DNA of 8,494 bases from Alphaproteobacteria bacterium. GTDB taxonomy: Bacteria > Pseudomonadota > Alphaproteobacteria > Rhizobiales > Aestuariivirgaceae. Below the pieces are notes generated by a model, which saw only the letters and a list, made by a program, of their open reading frames with translations, was not told where the DNA came from and ran no database searches. The stretch covers positions 1 through 8,494 of the forward strand of contig JAPLOT010000227.1 in assembly GCA_026400595.1 (NCBI GenBank), read 5' to 3'. A program made the position numbers and the translations under genes. Below are positions 1 through 6,768 of the stretch, in pieces; positions within the stretch are counted from its first letter, which is position 1, and each line of letters opens with the position of its first letter.

Positions 1-78
1 CCTCAAGTCAGCCGGTCTGTCTCATGAGCGCTGATGCCGGACAATCGCTGTGCTGGCGGCAACGCTGTCGGCGTGAGG

Positions 79-97
79 CAACTGGTTCGACCAGTTG
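79..97. promoter_or_regulatory. Inverted repeat, candidate GntR/FadR-type operator
   Basis: Perfect 8-bp arms CAACTGGT and ACCAGTTG flank the 3-bp spacer TCG. The core TGGT-N3-ACCA is the known operator layout of FadR-subfamily GntR regulators (for example PdhR, ATTGGTNNNACCAAT), and the inner 17 bp also resemble the E. coli FadR site. It is not followed by a T run, which argues against a terminator. It lies about 150 bp upstream of the adaptor start, compatible with control of this operon or of a divergent gene outside the window. The symmetry is seen directly; the regulator family is inferred. Confidence 0.5.
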
Positions 98-123
98 GAC
101 GTATCCTTTGCGGCTGCCGCGCT

Positions 124-137
124 CAGGTCATGACCTG
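124..137. promoter_or_regulatory. Perfect 14-bp palindrome, candidate operator
   Basis: CAGGTCATGACCTG is a perfect palindrome without spacer. Its half-sites C-A-GGT / ACC-T-G resemble those of the 79-97 repeat (C-T-GGT / ACC-A-G), but with a 4-bp rather than 3-bp centre. The two centres (88 and 130.5) are about 42 bp apart, close to four helical turns, so proteins bound at both would face the same side of DNA. It may be a second, weaker site for the same regulator or a site for another dimeric regulator. Function is inferred. Confidence 0.4.
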
Positions 138-205
138 CGGGTCTTGGCCAGCAAAGCACAAAGTCAACTTGTAAGCTGCGCGCCAAACAATAAAACGGAG
201 TTGAT

Positions 206-222
206 CCGGCTGTCGAAGCCGG
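206..222 (+). promoter_or_regulatory. Small GC-rich hairpin in the presumed 5' untranslated leader
   Basis: Arms CCGGCT and AGCCGG pair perfectly over six base pairs around a five-base loop (GTCGA), about 25 bases before the adaptor start and just upstream of its ribosome binding site. No T run follows, so it is not an intrinsic terminator. It could affect mRNA stability or translation initiation, or it could be a chance feature in GC-rich DNA. Confidence 0.25.
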
Positions 223-246
223 TCACGGATTGAAAGGCAGGTAATC

Positions 247-1338
247 ATGAGCGAGAGGGACTTCGGGAGGAGCGTTGTCATTGCGGTGCTTGCGCTCATG
301 CCGCTGCTGGCTGCCTGCGAGCAGGAGGCTGAGGCCCCCCCGCTGGCGGCGCGGCAGGTGCGCACCGTCGTCATCGAGGCGCGAGACGCCTCGACCAGCG
401 TGAATCTGACGGGCCGGATCGAAGCGGAAGACGAAGCACCGCTCGCCTTCCGCATTTCCGGTCGGCTGCTTGAGAACAACGGCAAGCTGGGGGCCCGGCT
501 GCAGAGCGGCGATCTCGTGGCACGGCTGGAATCGCAGAACGAGGAAAATCAGCTCCGGGCGGCTGCCGCGGCGTTGTCCGCGGCCGAGGCCCAGTACAAC
601 CAGGCGCGCGGTCACTATGAGCGTCAGCAGACGCTGTTCCGGCAGGGCTGGGCCACGCGCGCCAACTACGAACTGGCGGAAAAGGGCATGCGGACGGCGG
701 CATCGCAGGTGGAGGCCGCCCAGGCGCAGATGGATGCCGCGGAGGACCTCGTCGGATTTACAGAACTGCGCGCGGATCAGGACGGCGTCTACACCGCAGT
801 CGGTCCGGGAGCCGGCGAAGTGGTGCAGGCTGGCCAGATGATCGTGAGGATCGCGCGTCAGGATGGCCGTGACGCCGTCTTCGATGTTCCTGCCCAGATC
901 ATTCGGTCGGCATCCCCCGATCCTGACATCATGGTTTCGCTTGCCGATGATCCCTCGGTCAAGGTGCGCGGCCATGTTCGCGAAGTGGCGCCCCAGGCCG
1001 ATCCCGTAACCCGCACATTCGAAGTGAAGGTCAGCCTGGAGAATCCGCCGGAATCCATGCGCCTCGGCGCGACGGTCAATGGCGTGATGCAGACCGCGGG
1101 TGCCCCGACGATCGATATCCCGGCCAGCGCGCTTACGCGCAGCAACCAGCTTCCGGCCGTCTGGGTCGTGGATCCCGCCGCGCTGACGGTCTCGCTTCGC
1201 ACCATCGAGATCAAGCGGCATGGCGAGTATGTCGTATCGGTATCGGATGGATTGAATCCGGGTGACGTGGTTGTGACCGCCGGTGTGCAGGCGCTGCATC
1301 CCGGTCAGCAGGTCCGCTTGCTCGGGTCGCAGCAATGA
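247..1338 (+). CDS. RND efflux periplasmic adaptor (membrane fusion protein), lipoprotein
   Basis: This 363-residue protein is the periplasmic adaptor that links an RND pump to an outer-membrane channel (HlyD/AcrA-like family). The N-terminus has a charged start, a hydrophobic stretch (residues 9-22) and a lipobox LAAC with Cys24, so it should be processed as a lipoprotein anchored to the inner membrane. The order of elements fits the family: a lipoyl/barrel-sandwich half around 55-95, an alpha-helical hairpin around 96-168 rich in Ala, Gln and Glu, the second lipoyl half around 170-203 (with GAGEVVQAGQ), a beta-barrel around 208-285 including DPVTRTFEV, and a membrane-proximal domain to about 358. 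The start is supported by AAAGGCAGG at 233-241 and by the signal sequence. It overlaps the pump gene by ATGA. Substrate cannot be read from the sequence. Confidence 0.93.
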   Translation: MSERDFGRSVVIAVLALMPLLAACEQEAEAPPLAARQVRTVVIEARDASTSVNLTGRIEAEDEAPLAFRISGRLLENNGKLGARLQSGDLVARLESQNEENQLRAAAAALSAAEAQYNQARGHYERQQTLFRQGWATRANYELAEKGMRTAASQVEAAQAQMDAAEDLVGFTELRADQDGVYTAVGPGAGEVVQAGQMIVRIARQDGRDAVFDVPAQIIRSASPDPDIMVSLADDPSVKVRGHVREVAPQADPVTRTFEVKVSLENPPESMRLGATVNGVMQTAGAPTIDIPASALTRSNQLPAVWVVDPAALTVSLRTIEIKRHGEYVVSVSDGLNPGDVVVTAGVQALHPGQQVRLLGSQQ

Positions 1339-4300
1339 GCGGCTTCAATCTCTCCGAGTGGGCCCTGAAGCACCGGTCGATCACGATCTACCTGATGATC
1401 GTCGCCGTGCTGGCGGGGCTTGCGTCCTACTACCGCCTGGGCCGCAGCGAGGATCCTTCCTTCATCATCAAGACCATGGTCGTCCAGGCAGCCTGGCCCG
1501 GCGCGACGATGGAAGAGACGATGAAGCAGGTGACCGAGCGGCTTGAGCGTACGCTGCAGGAAACGCCGCATCTCGATTTTCTTCGCAGCTTCACGCGTGC
1601 AGGCGTGTCCACGATCTTCGTCAATCTCGACGGCAAGACGAATGCGCAGCAGGTTGCGGATACCTGGTATCATGTGCGCAAGAGTGTGGGCGACATGCGG
1701 CATTCCCTGCCCGCAGGTGTCATCGGCCCCGGCTTCAACGACGAGTTCGGCGACACCTTTGGCATCATCTACGGCGTGACGGCCGACGGCTTCAGCCACC
1801 GCGAACTGCGCGATCACGTCGAAACGCTCCGGTCGAAGCTGCTGGGCGTCCAGGACGTCTCGAAGATCGAGCTGCTTGGCATTCAGGACGAACAGATCTT
1901 CATCGAGTTCTCGATGGCCGACTTGGCGAATCTGGGTGTGGACCGGTCCGCGCTTCTTGCGGCGCTCCAGGCGCAGAACGCGGTGCGCCCCGCGGGTCTC
2001 ATCGAGACCGATGAGGAATCGATCTCGCTCAGGGTCTCGGGATCCTTCGAATCCGAACAGGATATCGCCAACGTGAACTTCGCCGTCGGCAATCGCATGC
2101 TTCGCCTTGCCGATATCGCGACGATCCGGAGAGGCTATGCCGATCCGCCGCAGCCCATGTTCCGGGTGAATGGGGTGCCGGCGATCGGGCTGGCTGTCGC
2201 CATGCGCGACGGCGTCGACATCCTGCAATTGGGCGAAAACATCAAGCAGGTGATGGCCGATGCGAAGGCCGAATTGCCGCTGGGCGTCGAGCCGATCCTG
2301 GTCGCGGACCAGGCGGTGACCGTCGAGGGGGCGATCTCGGAGTTCATGTCGTCCCTCTGGCAGGCGGTCGGCATCATCCTGGTCGTGAGCTTCATCAGCC
2401 TTGGCGTCAGGCCGGGGCTGGTCATCGCGCTCGCCATTCCGCTGACGCTTGCGATCGTCTTCGTCGTCATGGATCTGCTGGGCATCGACATGCAGCGCAT
2501 TTCGCTTGGCGCGCTGATCATCGCGCTCGCGCTGCTGGTGGACGATGCCATGACCACCACCGACGCGATGCTGACCCGCCTGGGACAGGGTGACGACAAG
2601 GTGTCTGCGGCCACCTTCGCCTACCGCACCTATGCCTATGCCATGCTGGCCGGCACTTTCGTGACCATGGCCGGATTCGTGCCCGTGGGATTCGCTGCAA
2701 GCTCGGCGGGCGAATACACCTTCTCGCTGTTCCAGGTGGTCAGCATCGCGCTGGTCGTCTCATGGATCGTGGCGGTCATGTTCGCGCCCTTGCTGGGCAT
2801 CGCCATTCTCAAGCCGCCCAAGGCGGGAAGCGGCGAGCCCGGCATCGTGTTCCGCACCTATCGCGGCTTTCTCTCGCTGGCGATGCGCCTTCGCTATCTC
2901 GTCATTGCCCTGACGATCGGCCTGTTCATTGCCGCGATCATGGCCTTGCCGCTGATCCCGCGACAGTTCTTCCCTTCGTCGGACCGCCCGGAACTGCTTG
3001 TCGACATCAGCCTGCCGCAGAACGCCTCGATCTACGCGAGCGAGGCGGCAGCCGAGCGCTTCGACGCTTTGCTGAAGGACGATCCGGATGTCGAACGTTG
3101 GAGCACCTATGTCGGGCGCGGCGCGATCCGCTTCTACCTGCCGCTCGATGTCCAGCTGCCCAACAGCTTCTTCAGCCAGGGCGTCATCGTCGCCAAGGAT
3201 GTCGCTGCGCGCAACCGGCTGCAGGAGAAGCTTGAGGAGGCCTTGGCGCGCGACTTCCCCAATGCCGTTGCGCGGGTCGCGCCGCTCGAACTCGGCCCGC
3301 CGGTCGGATGGCCCATTCAGTATCGCGTGAGTGGGCCCGATATCTCCGAGGTGCGCGAGATCGCGCTGAAGCTGGCGGCCGTCATTTCCGCCAATCCGAA
3401 CACGGAGAGTGTGAACTTCGACTGGCTCGAACCGGCGCGGCAGCTCCGCATCCGCGTCGACCAGGACGAGGCGCGCCTGCTTGGACTCAGTTCGCAGTCT
3501 GTGGCACGCATTCTCGATACTGTCGTGTCGGGCGTTCCGGTCACGCAGATTCGCGACGATATCTATCTGGTGAATGTCGTGGCCCGCGCCACGGACGAGC
3601 AGCGCGTCTCGATCGACAGTCTGCGGACGCTGCAGGTGCCGCTGCCAAACGGCCGAACGGTGCCCCTCGCGCAGTTCGCGAGCTTCGACTACGAACAGGA
3701 GTATCCGCTGATCTGGCGGCGCGACCGCATGCCGAACCTGACGGTCCAGTCCGATATCCGTCCGGGCATGCTGCCCGAGGAAGTGGTGAGCGCCCTGAAG
3801 GAACCGATCGCCGAACTCTCCAGGTCGCTTCCCGCCGGCTATGCCATCGCCGTCGGCGGCACGGTCGAGGAAAGCGCGAAGTCGCAGGCCTCGGTGCTGG
3901 CCGTCGTTCCGATCATGTTCCTCATCATGCTGACCGTGCTCATGTTCCAGCTGCAGGGATTCCAGCGCCTGCTGATCGTTCTGAGCGTGGGTCCGCTTGG
4001 ATTGATCGGCGTGGTCGGGGCCCTGCTGGCGTCGGGCCGTCCGCTTGGCTTCGTCGCAATCCTGGGAATCCTGGCCCTGCTTGGGATGATCACCAAGAAT
4101 GCCGTGATCCTGCTGGGCCAGATCGACGCCGAGCGCGCACAGGGCAAGGACGTGCGGACGGCCGCGCTGGACGCCTGTGCCGCCCGCTTCAGGCCCATCA
4201 TGCTGACCGCGGTCTCGACCGTGCTGGGCATGATGCCGATTTCCTGGACGGTGTTCTGGGGTCCCATGGCCTTCGCCATCATGGGCGGACTCCTGGTGGC

Positions 4301-4412
4301 GACGATCCTGACGCTGGTCTTTCTTCCAGTTCTCTACGTGACCTGGTTCGGCTGGAAGGAGAAGAGGGCCGGAAACCAGCCCACGGGACCAGCCGAAGCG
4401 AAGGCACCCTGA
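1335..4412 (+). CDS. RND efflux transporter, inner-membrane permease (HAE type)
   Basis: This 1025-residue protein is the proton-driven pump of a tripartite efflux system (AcrB/MexB superfamily). The duplicated plan is clear: TM1 at about 15-34, a large periplasmic loop, TM2-TM6 at about 338-490, TM7 at about 521-541, a second periplasmic loop, and TM8-TM12 at about 854-1005. The proton-relay residues are present: Asp403-Asp404 in TM4 (LLVDDAM) and Lys921 in TM10 (MITKNAVILL), matching AcrB Asp407/Asp408 and Lys940. The DD pair favours the drug (HAE) over the heavy-metal (HME) branch. The residues after DD are unusual (AMTTTDAM against AIVVVENV in AcrB). The length is slightly below AcrB (1049). 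Its start overlaps the adaptor stop by ATGA with only a weak Shine-Dalgarno, suggesting translational coupling. No outer-membrane channel gene follows. The substrate is unknown. Confidence 0.95.
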   Translation: MSGFNLSEWALKHRSITIYLMIVAVLAGLASYYRLGRSEDPSFIIKTMVVQAAWPGATMEETMKQVTERLERTLQETPHLDFLRSFTRAGVSTIFVNLDGKTNAQQVADTWYHVRKSVGDMRHSLPAGVIGPGFNDEFGDTFGIIYGVTADGFSHRELRDHVETLRSKLLGVQDVSKIELLGIQDEQIFIEFSMADLANLGVDRSALLAALQAQNAVRPAGLIETDEESISLRVSGSFESEQDIANVNFAVGNRMLRLADIATIRRGYADPPQPMFRVNGVPAIGLAVAMRDGVDILQLGENIKQVMADAKAELPLGVEPILVADQAVTVEGAISEFMSSLWQAVGIILVVSFISLGVRPGLVIALAIPLTLAIVFVVMDLLGIDMQRISLGALIIALALLVDDAMTTTDAMLTRLGQGDDKVSAATFAYRTYAYAMLAGTFVTMAGFVPVGFAASSAGEYTFSLFQVVSIALVVSWIVAVMFAPLLGIAILKPPKAGSGEPGIVFRTYRGFLSLAMRLRYLVIALTIGLFIAAIMALPLIPRQFFPSSDRPELLVDISLPQNASIYASEAAAERFDALLKDDPDVERWSTYVGRGAIRFYLPLDVQLPNSFFSQGVIVAKDVAARNRLQEKLEEALARDFPNAVARVAPLELGPPVGWPIQYRVSGPDISEVREIALKLAAVISANPNTESVNFDWLEPARQLRIRVDQDEARLLGLSSQSVARILDTVVSGVPVTQIRDDIYLVNVVARATDEQRVSIDSLRTLQVPLPNGRTVPLAQFASFDYEQEYPLIWRRDRMPNLTVQSDIRPGMLPEEVVSALKEPIAELSRSLPAGYAIAVGGTVEESAKSQASVLAVVPIMFLIMLTVLMFQLQGFQRLLIVLSVGPLGLIGVVGALLASGRPLGFVAILGILALLGMITKNAVILLGQIDAERAQGKDVRTAALDACAARFRPIMLTAVSTVLGMMPISWTVFWGPMAFAIMGGLLVATILTLVFLPVLYVTWFGWKEKRAGNQPTGPAEAKAP

Positions 4413-4442
4413 GCGGCAGATTGACGAGGGGAGAATCCAGTC
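4413..4442 (+). promoter_or_regulatory. Short pump-mrpE junction with strong ribosome binding site
   Basis: Only 30 bases separate the pump stop from the mrpE ATG. They contain GAGGGGAG at 4426-4433, nine bases before the start, a strong Shine-Dalgarno and the only non-overlapping junction after base 247. I see no hairpin followed by T residues and no good promoter, so read-through from the pump gene is the simplest reading. Confidence 0.7.
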
Positions 4443-4952
4443 ATGGCAGGAGCGCAGCCGCAGCAGCCCGGCAGGGCCTTGCCCTTCCTCATCCGGATGG
4501 CAGTCTATCTGCTGTTCTGGATCGTGCTTGCCGGAACGGACATGAAGGACATGGCGGCGGGCATCGTGACCGCCGCAGTCGCATCGTGGCTCAGTCTCTC
4601 GCTCCTGCCGCCGGGAGAACTCACCATCAGGCCGGGCAGGGCAGCAGGGACTTTCCTGAGGTTTCTCGGCCAGAGCCTGTCGGCCGGCGTGTCGGTCGCC
4701 CGGATCGCCCTCAGTCCCGCCATGCCCCTCAAGCCTGGCATCATGGTGTACCGCACCGGCCTTCCGCCCGGCCTTCGTCGCCAGGCCTTCATGACCTTTG
4801 CAAGCCTGCTGCCGGGTACGCTGCCGCTTGGCGCTGACGCGTCCGACGCGATACCGGTCCATTGCCTGAACGAGGACCACCCGGTCGCGGCCCAACTCGC
4901 GCAGGAAGAGGAGAGGCTTGCAGCCCTCTTCAAGGAGGGGCCATCGGCATGA
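4443..4952 (+). CDS. mrpE: Mrp/Mnh cation:proton antiporter subunit E
   Basis: This 169-residue protein matches the MNHE family of small subunits in the Mrp (Mnh, Pha) Na+/H+ antiporter complex in the inner membrane. MrpE has no transport domain of its own and supports complex assembly and activity. Two hydrophobic segments lie at about 14-31 and 36-55. A conserved cytoplasmic part carries the family hallmarks SLLPGTLP (121-128) and VHCLNEDHPV (139-148). The C-terminus is short and charged (EEERLAALFKEG). The start is set by the strong ribosome binding site at 4426-4433. The gene opens the Mrp block, whereas in the classical mrpABCDEFG order it is fifth. It overlaps mrpF by ATGA. Confidence 0.92.
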   Translation: MAGAQPQQPGRALPFLIRMAVYLLFWIVLAGTDMKDMAAGIVTAAVASWLSLSLLPPGELTIRPGRAAGTFLRFLGQSLSAGVSVARIALSPAMPLKPGIMVYRTGLPPGLRRQAFMTFASLLPGTLPLGADASDAIPVHCLNEDHPVAAQLAQEEERLAALFKEGPSA

Positions 4953-5233
4953 CCGCGTTCTTCCTCGCCGTGGCGTCCTTCATCCTGCTCATGGTGGCGC
5001 TTGGCCTTGTCCGAATCCTGCGCGGACCGGACACCTCCGACCGACTGATGGCGGCACAGCTGATTGGTTCCGGCGGCGTTGCCGTCCTGCTGCTGCTGTC
5101 GGCATCGATGCGCTTGCCGGCGATCGTCGACGTCGCGCTCATGCTGGCGATCCTTGCGGTCTTCGCATCCATAGGCTTCGTGAACTGGGGCGGGCATGGC
5201 GAGGAGCAGGATGGAGGCGAGCGCGATGCTTGA
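4949..5233 (+). CDS. mrpF: Mrp/Mnh cation:proton antiporter subunit F
   Basis: This 94-residue membrane protein matches MrpF (MnhF/PhaF), a three-helix subunit of the Mrp complex. Hydrophobic segments lie at about 3-22, 35-52 and 58-79. The family signature RILRGPDTSDR (22-32) sits after the first helix, with the conserved Asp31-Arg32, and the third helix contains DVALMLAILAVFASIGF with Asp61. I chose the ATG at 4949, not the longer in-frame opening at 4862, because it follows AAGGAGGGG (4932-4940), overlaps the mrpE stop by ATGA and gives the usual family length. The C-terminal tail (GGHGEEQDGGERDA) is hydrophilic and acidic. In the family MrpF is needed for antiport and has been linked to bile-acid (cholate) efflux in Bacillus. 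Confidence 0.93.
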   Translation: MTAFFLAVASFILLMVALGLVRILRGPDTSDRLMAAQLIGSGGVAVLLLLSASMRLPAIVDVALMLAILAVFASIGFVNWGGHGEEQDGGERDA

Positions 5234-5507
5234 TCTCTTCAGCGTTGCCTGCGTCCTCGGCGGGGCCATTCTCTTCATGGCGGGAACCATCGGCCTGCTG
5301 CGCTTCCCCGATCAGCTGACCCGGCTTCATGCCCTCACGAAGGTCGACAATCTCGGATTGGGCCTGATCGTGCTTGGCCTGCTTCCCCAATTCGGATGGC
5401 TGACCGGCGTGAAGCTGTTCTGCACCTGGCTCCTGGTGCAGCTCTCGGGTGCGATCGTGACGCAGCTCATCGGAGGCGCAATCCGGACGAGAGAGCCCCG
5501 GCGATGA
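5226..5507 (+). CDS. mrpG: Mrp/Mnh cation:proton antiporter subunit G
   Basis: This 93-residue three-helix protein matches MrpG (MnhG/PhaG). The strongest evidence is the family core GLLRFPDQLTRLHALTKVDN (23-42), followed by a hydrophobic segment at about 43-55 and a third helix at about 60-80. Three in-frame ATGs exist (5196, 5211 and 5226). I prefer 5226 because MLDLFS aligns with how MrpG proteins usually begin and GGAGG at 5213-5217 stands eight bases before it. Upstream starts would add 5 or 10 hydrophilic residues. With this start it overlaps mrpF by 8 bases, the only junction in the Mrp block that is not ATGA. Its stop overlaps the next start by ATGA. It is a structural subunit with no known transport site of its own. 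Confidence 0.92.
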   Translation: MLDLFSVACVLGGAILFMAGTIGLLRFPDQLTRLHALTKVDNLGLGLIVLGLLPQFGWLTGVKLFCTWLLVQLSGAIVTQLIGGAIRTREPRR

Positions 5508-6442
5508 CGGAACAGGTCTTCGATGCGGCGCTGGCACTGCTTGTTATGGGCGTCGGTGCCTGGAGCATGATGGCCGGGCGGATCACCTCGGCCGTCATCA
5601 TCTTCATTGTCTATGGGCTTCTCCTGTCCCTCGTCTGGGTGCGGATTGCGGCGATCGACGTGGCGCTGACGGAAGCCGCGATCGGAAGCGGTGCCACCGG
5701 CATGCTGCTGATCGCTGCGGCCTACAAAACCGGGCGCGAGTCCGGCGCGCGCGAGACCGTGTCCGGGTCCCTCCATGTCATTGCGGTGCTGCTGGCGTCG
5801 AGCGTCGCATTGGGCCTGGCGTCCCTGGCCTTCGTGCTGCCTGGCGAGCCCGTGTCTCTGGCCGGAGACGTGCTCAGGTCTTTGCCGGACAGCGGGCTTG
5901 GAAATCCTGTTGCCGGAGTCCTCTTCGTCTACCGGTCTTTCGATACGTTGCTCGAGAAAATCGTCCTGCTCGTTGCCCTGCTTGGCGTCTGGTCGCTGGG
6001 CAGCGACCGTGATTGGGGCGGTATCCCGGGCCTGAAGCCATTCGCGCAGAAACACAGCGTGCTTGTGCTGCTGGCACGGACATTGCCGCCGATCGGACTG
6101 ACCTACGCGATCTACATGACATGGGTCGGAGCCGATGTGCCGGGCGGTGCCTTCCAGGGCGGTACCGTGCTGGCCGCCATGTGGGTGCTTGTGATGCTGG
6201 CAGGCGTGCGGCAGATCCCGCGACTGTCTTCGCCGGCCCTGCGCGCCGCGATCGTGGCCGGGCCTGTTGTCTTTCTGGCCATCGGCTTCTTGGGCTTCGT
6301 CTCGCCCGGGCAGTTCCTCGCCTATCCGCAAGGCTTCGCCAAGCCGCTCATCGTCGCGATGGAGATTGCCCTCACCCTGTCAATTGGCGTGATCCTTGGC
6401 CTGCTGAGTGCCGGGCCATCGAACGGCAAGGACGCGCGATGA
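5504..6442 (+). CDS. mrpB: Fused Mrp subunit: MrpA C-terminal (MbhD/MbhE-like) plus MrpB
   Basis: This 312-residue membrane protein joins domains usually found at the end of MrpA and in MrpB. Residues 10-75 look like DUF4040/MbhD, with IDVALTEAAIGSG at 51-63. Residues 90-165 look like MbhE, with YRSFDTLLEKIVLL at 143-156. Residues 186-302 look like MrpB (MnhB), with TLPPIGL at 193-199 and PGGAFQGG at 213-220. About nine hydrophobic segments are visible. These parts form the cation-side module of Mrp and membrane-bound hydrogenase complexes. The position where many MrpB proteins carry GH before the PGGGF motif reads Gly209-Ala210 here. The ND5-like antiporter half of MrpA is absent from this protein. 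The ATG at 5504 overlaps the mrpG stop; the longer in-frame opening at 5396 would add 36 non-hydrophobic, Arg-rich residues lying inside mrpG. The symbol reflects only the MrpB part. Confidence 0.88.
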   Translation: MTEQVFDAALALLVMGVGAWSMMAGRITSAVIIFIVYGLLLSLVWVRIAAIDVALTEAAIGSGATGMLLIAAAYKTGRESGARETVSGSLHVIAVLLASSVALGLASLAFVLPGEPVSLAGDVLRSLPDSGLGNPVAGVLFVYRSFDTLLEKIVLLVALLGVWSLGSDRDWGGIPGLKPFAQKHSVLVLLARTLPPIGLTYAIYMTWVGADVPGGAFQGGTVLAAMWVLVMLAGVRQIPRLSSPALRAAIVAGPVVFLAIGFLGFVSPGQFLAYPQGFAKPLIVAMEIALTLSIGVILGLLSAGPSNGKDAR

Positions 6443-6768
6443 GCGGGCCCTTGCTTTTCTGGCTGGCCGGATCCGCCCTAATCGGCCTTGGCGTCTACGG
6501 CATCACGGTCAATCGGCATCCGCTCCGCAAGCTGCTGGCCCTCAACCTGCTCGGGTCGGGCGTGTTCCTGCTCTTCGGCGTGATCGCGCGGCGCGGGGCT
6601 GCGGCCGGACTGGGCGGTGATCCCGTTCCGCAGGCGCTGGTCATCACGGGGATCGTCGTTGCCTTCTCCGCAACGGCCATCGCCATCGCATTGTTGTCGC
6701 AACTGCAGTCCAAGGCTGGCCGAACAAGCCTGGACGACGAGCCGCCTGACGAAGAGGACAGGTCATGA
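6439..6768 (+). CDS. mrpC: Mrp/Mnh cation:proton antiporter subunit C (NuoK-like)
   Basis: This 109-residue protein matches MrpC, the homologue of complex I subunit NuoK. It has three transmembrane segments at about 5-23, 29-48 and 64-90. The family motif DPVPQALVITGIVVAFSATA (61-80) is nearly complete, as is NRHPLRKLLALNLL (25-38). NuoK-like subunits sit between the antiporter-like subunits and the rest of the membrane arm and carry part of the lateral proton path. The chosen ATG at 6439 follows AAGGA at 6428-6432 and overlaps the previous stop by ATGA; the longer in-frame opening at 6013 lies inside the preceding gene. The C-terminal tail is strongly acidic (DDEPPDEEDRS). The stop overlaps mrpD by ATGA. 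Confidence 0.93.
   Translation: MSGPLLFWLAGSALIGLGVYGITVNRHPLRKLLALNLLGSGVFLLFGVIARRGAAAGLGGDPVPQALVITGIVVAFSATAIAIALLSQLQSKAGRTSLDDEPPDEEDRS

Larger units (their letters stand above)
1..246. other. Non-coding leader upstream of the efflux/antiporter operon
   Basis: No convincing gene lies here. The one + strand reading frame (24-233, 69 codons) has no recognisable domain, is rich in Arg, Ser and Cys, and spans all three inverted repeats, so I treat it as chance. On the - strand the ATG near base 25 meets a stop after five codons, so a divergent regulator, if any, begins outside the window. The stretch holds inverted repeats at 79-97, 124-137 and 206-222 and an AT-richer patch around 185-196. 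I could not find a -35/-10 pair with acceptable spacing, so the promoter is not assigned. Confidence 0.6.

Noticed and set aside
79..97. Intrinsic terminator of an upstream gene
   Set aside because: The stem is not GC-rich and is followed by GACGTATCC rather than a T run.
24..233. Possible small protein of 69 residues in the leader
   Set aside because: No clear ribosome binding site, no recognisable domain or membrane segment, and it covers the inverted repeats. Chance is the better explanation.
223..1335. 370-codon minus-strand open frame opposite the adaptor gene
   Set aside because: Arg/His/Gly-rich composition without hydrophobic or domain pattern; the + strand frame has a lipobox and the adaptor domain order.
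1335..4412. Heavy-metal (CusA/CzcA type) RND pump
   Set aside because: TM4 carries the Asp-Asp pair of the drug-type branch, and no metal-binding Met/His clusters are seen in the adaptor.
3308..4837. 509-codon + strand open frame in another phase over the pump and mrpE
   Set aside because: Overlaps two well-supported genes out of frame and has Arg-rich shadow composition.
2760..4895. Long open frame (711 codons) on the minus strand
   Set aside because: It lies antisense to the RND pump and mrpE, both supported by clear family motifs. Its translation is low-complexity, rich in Arg, His, Asp and Gln, as expected for a shadow frame in GC-rich coding DNA.
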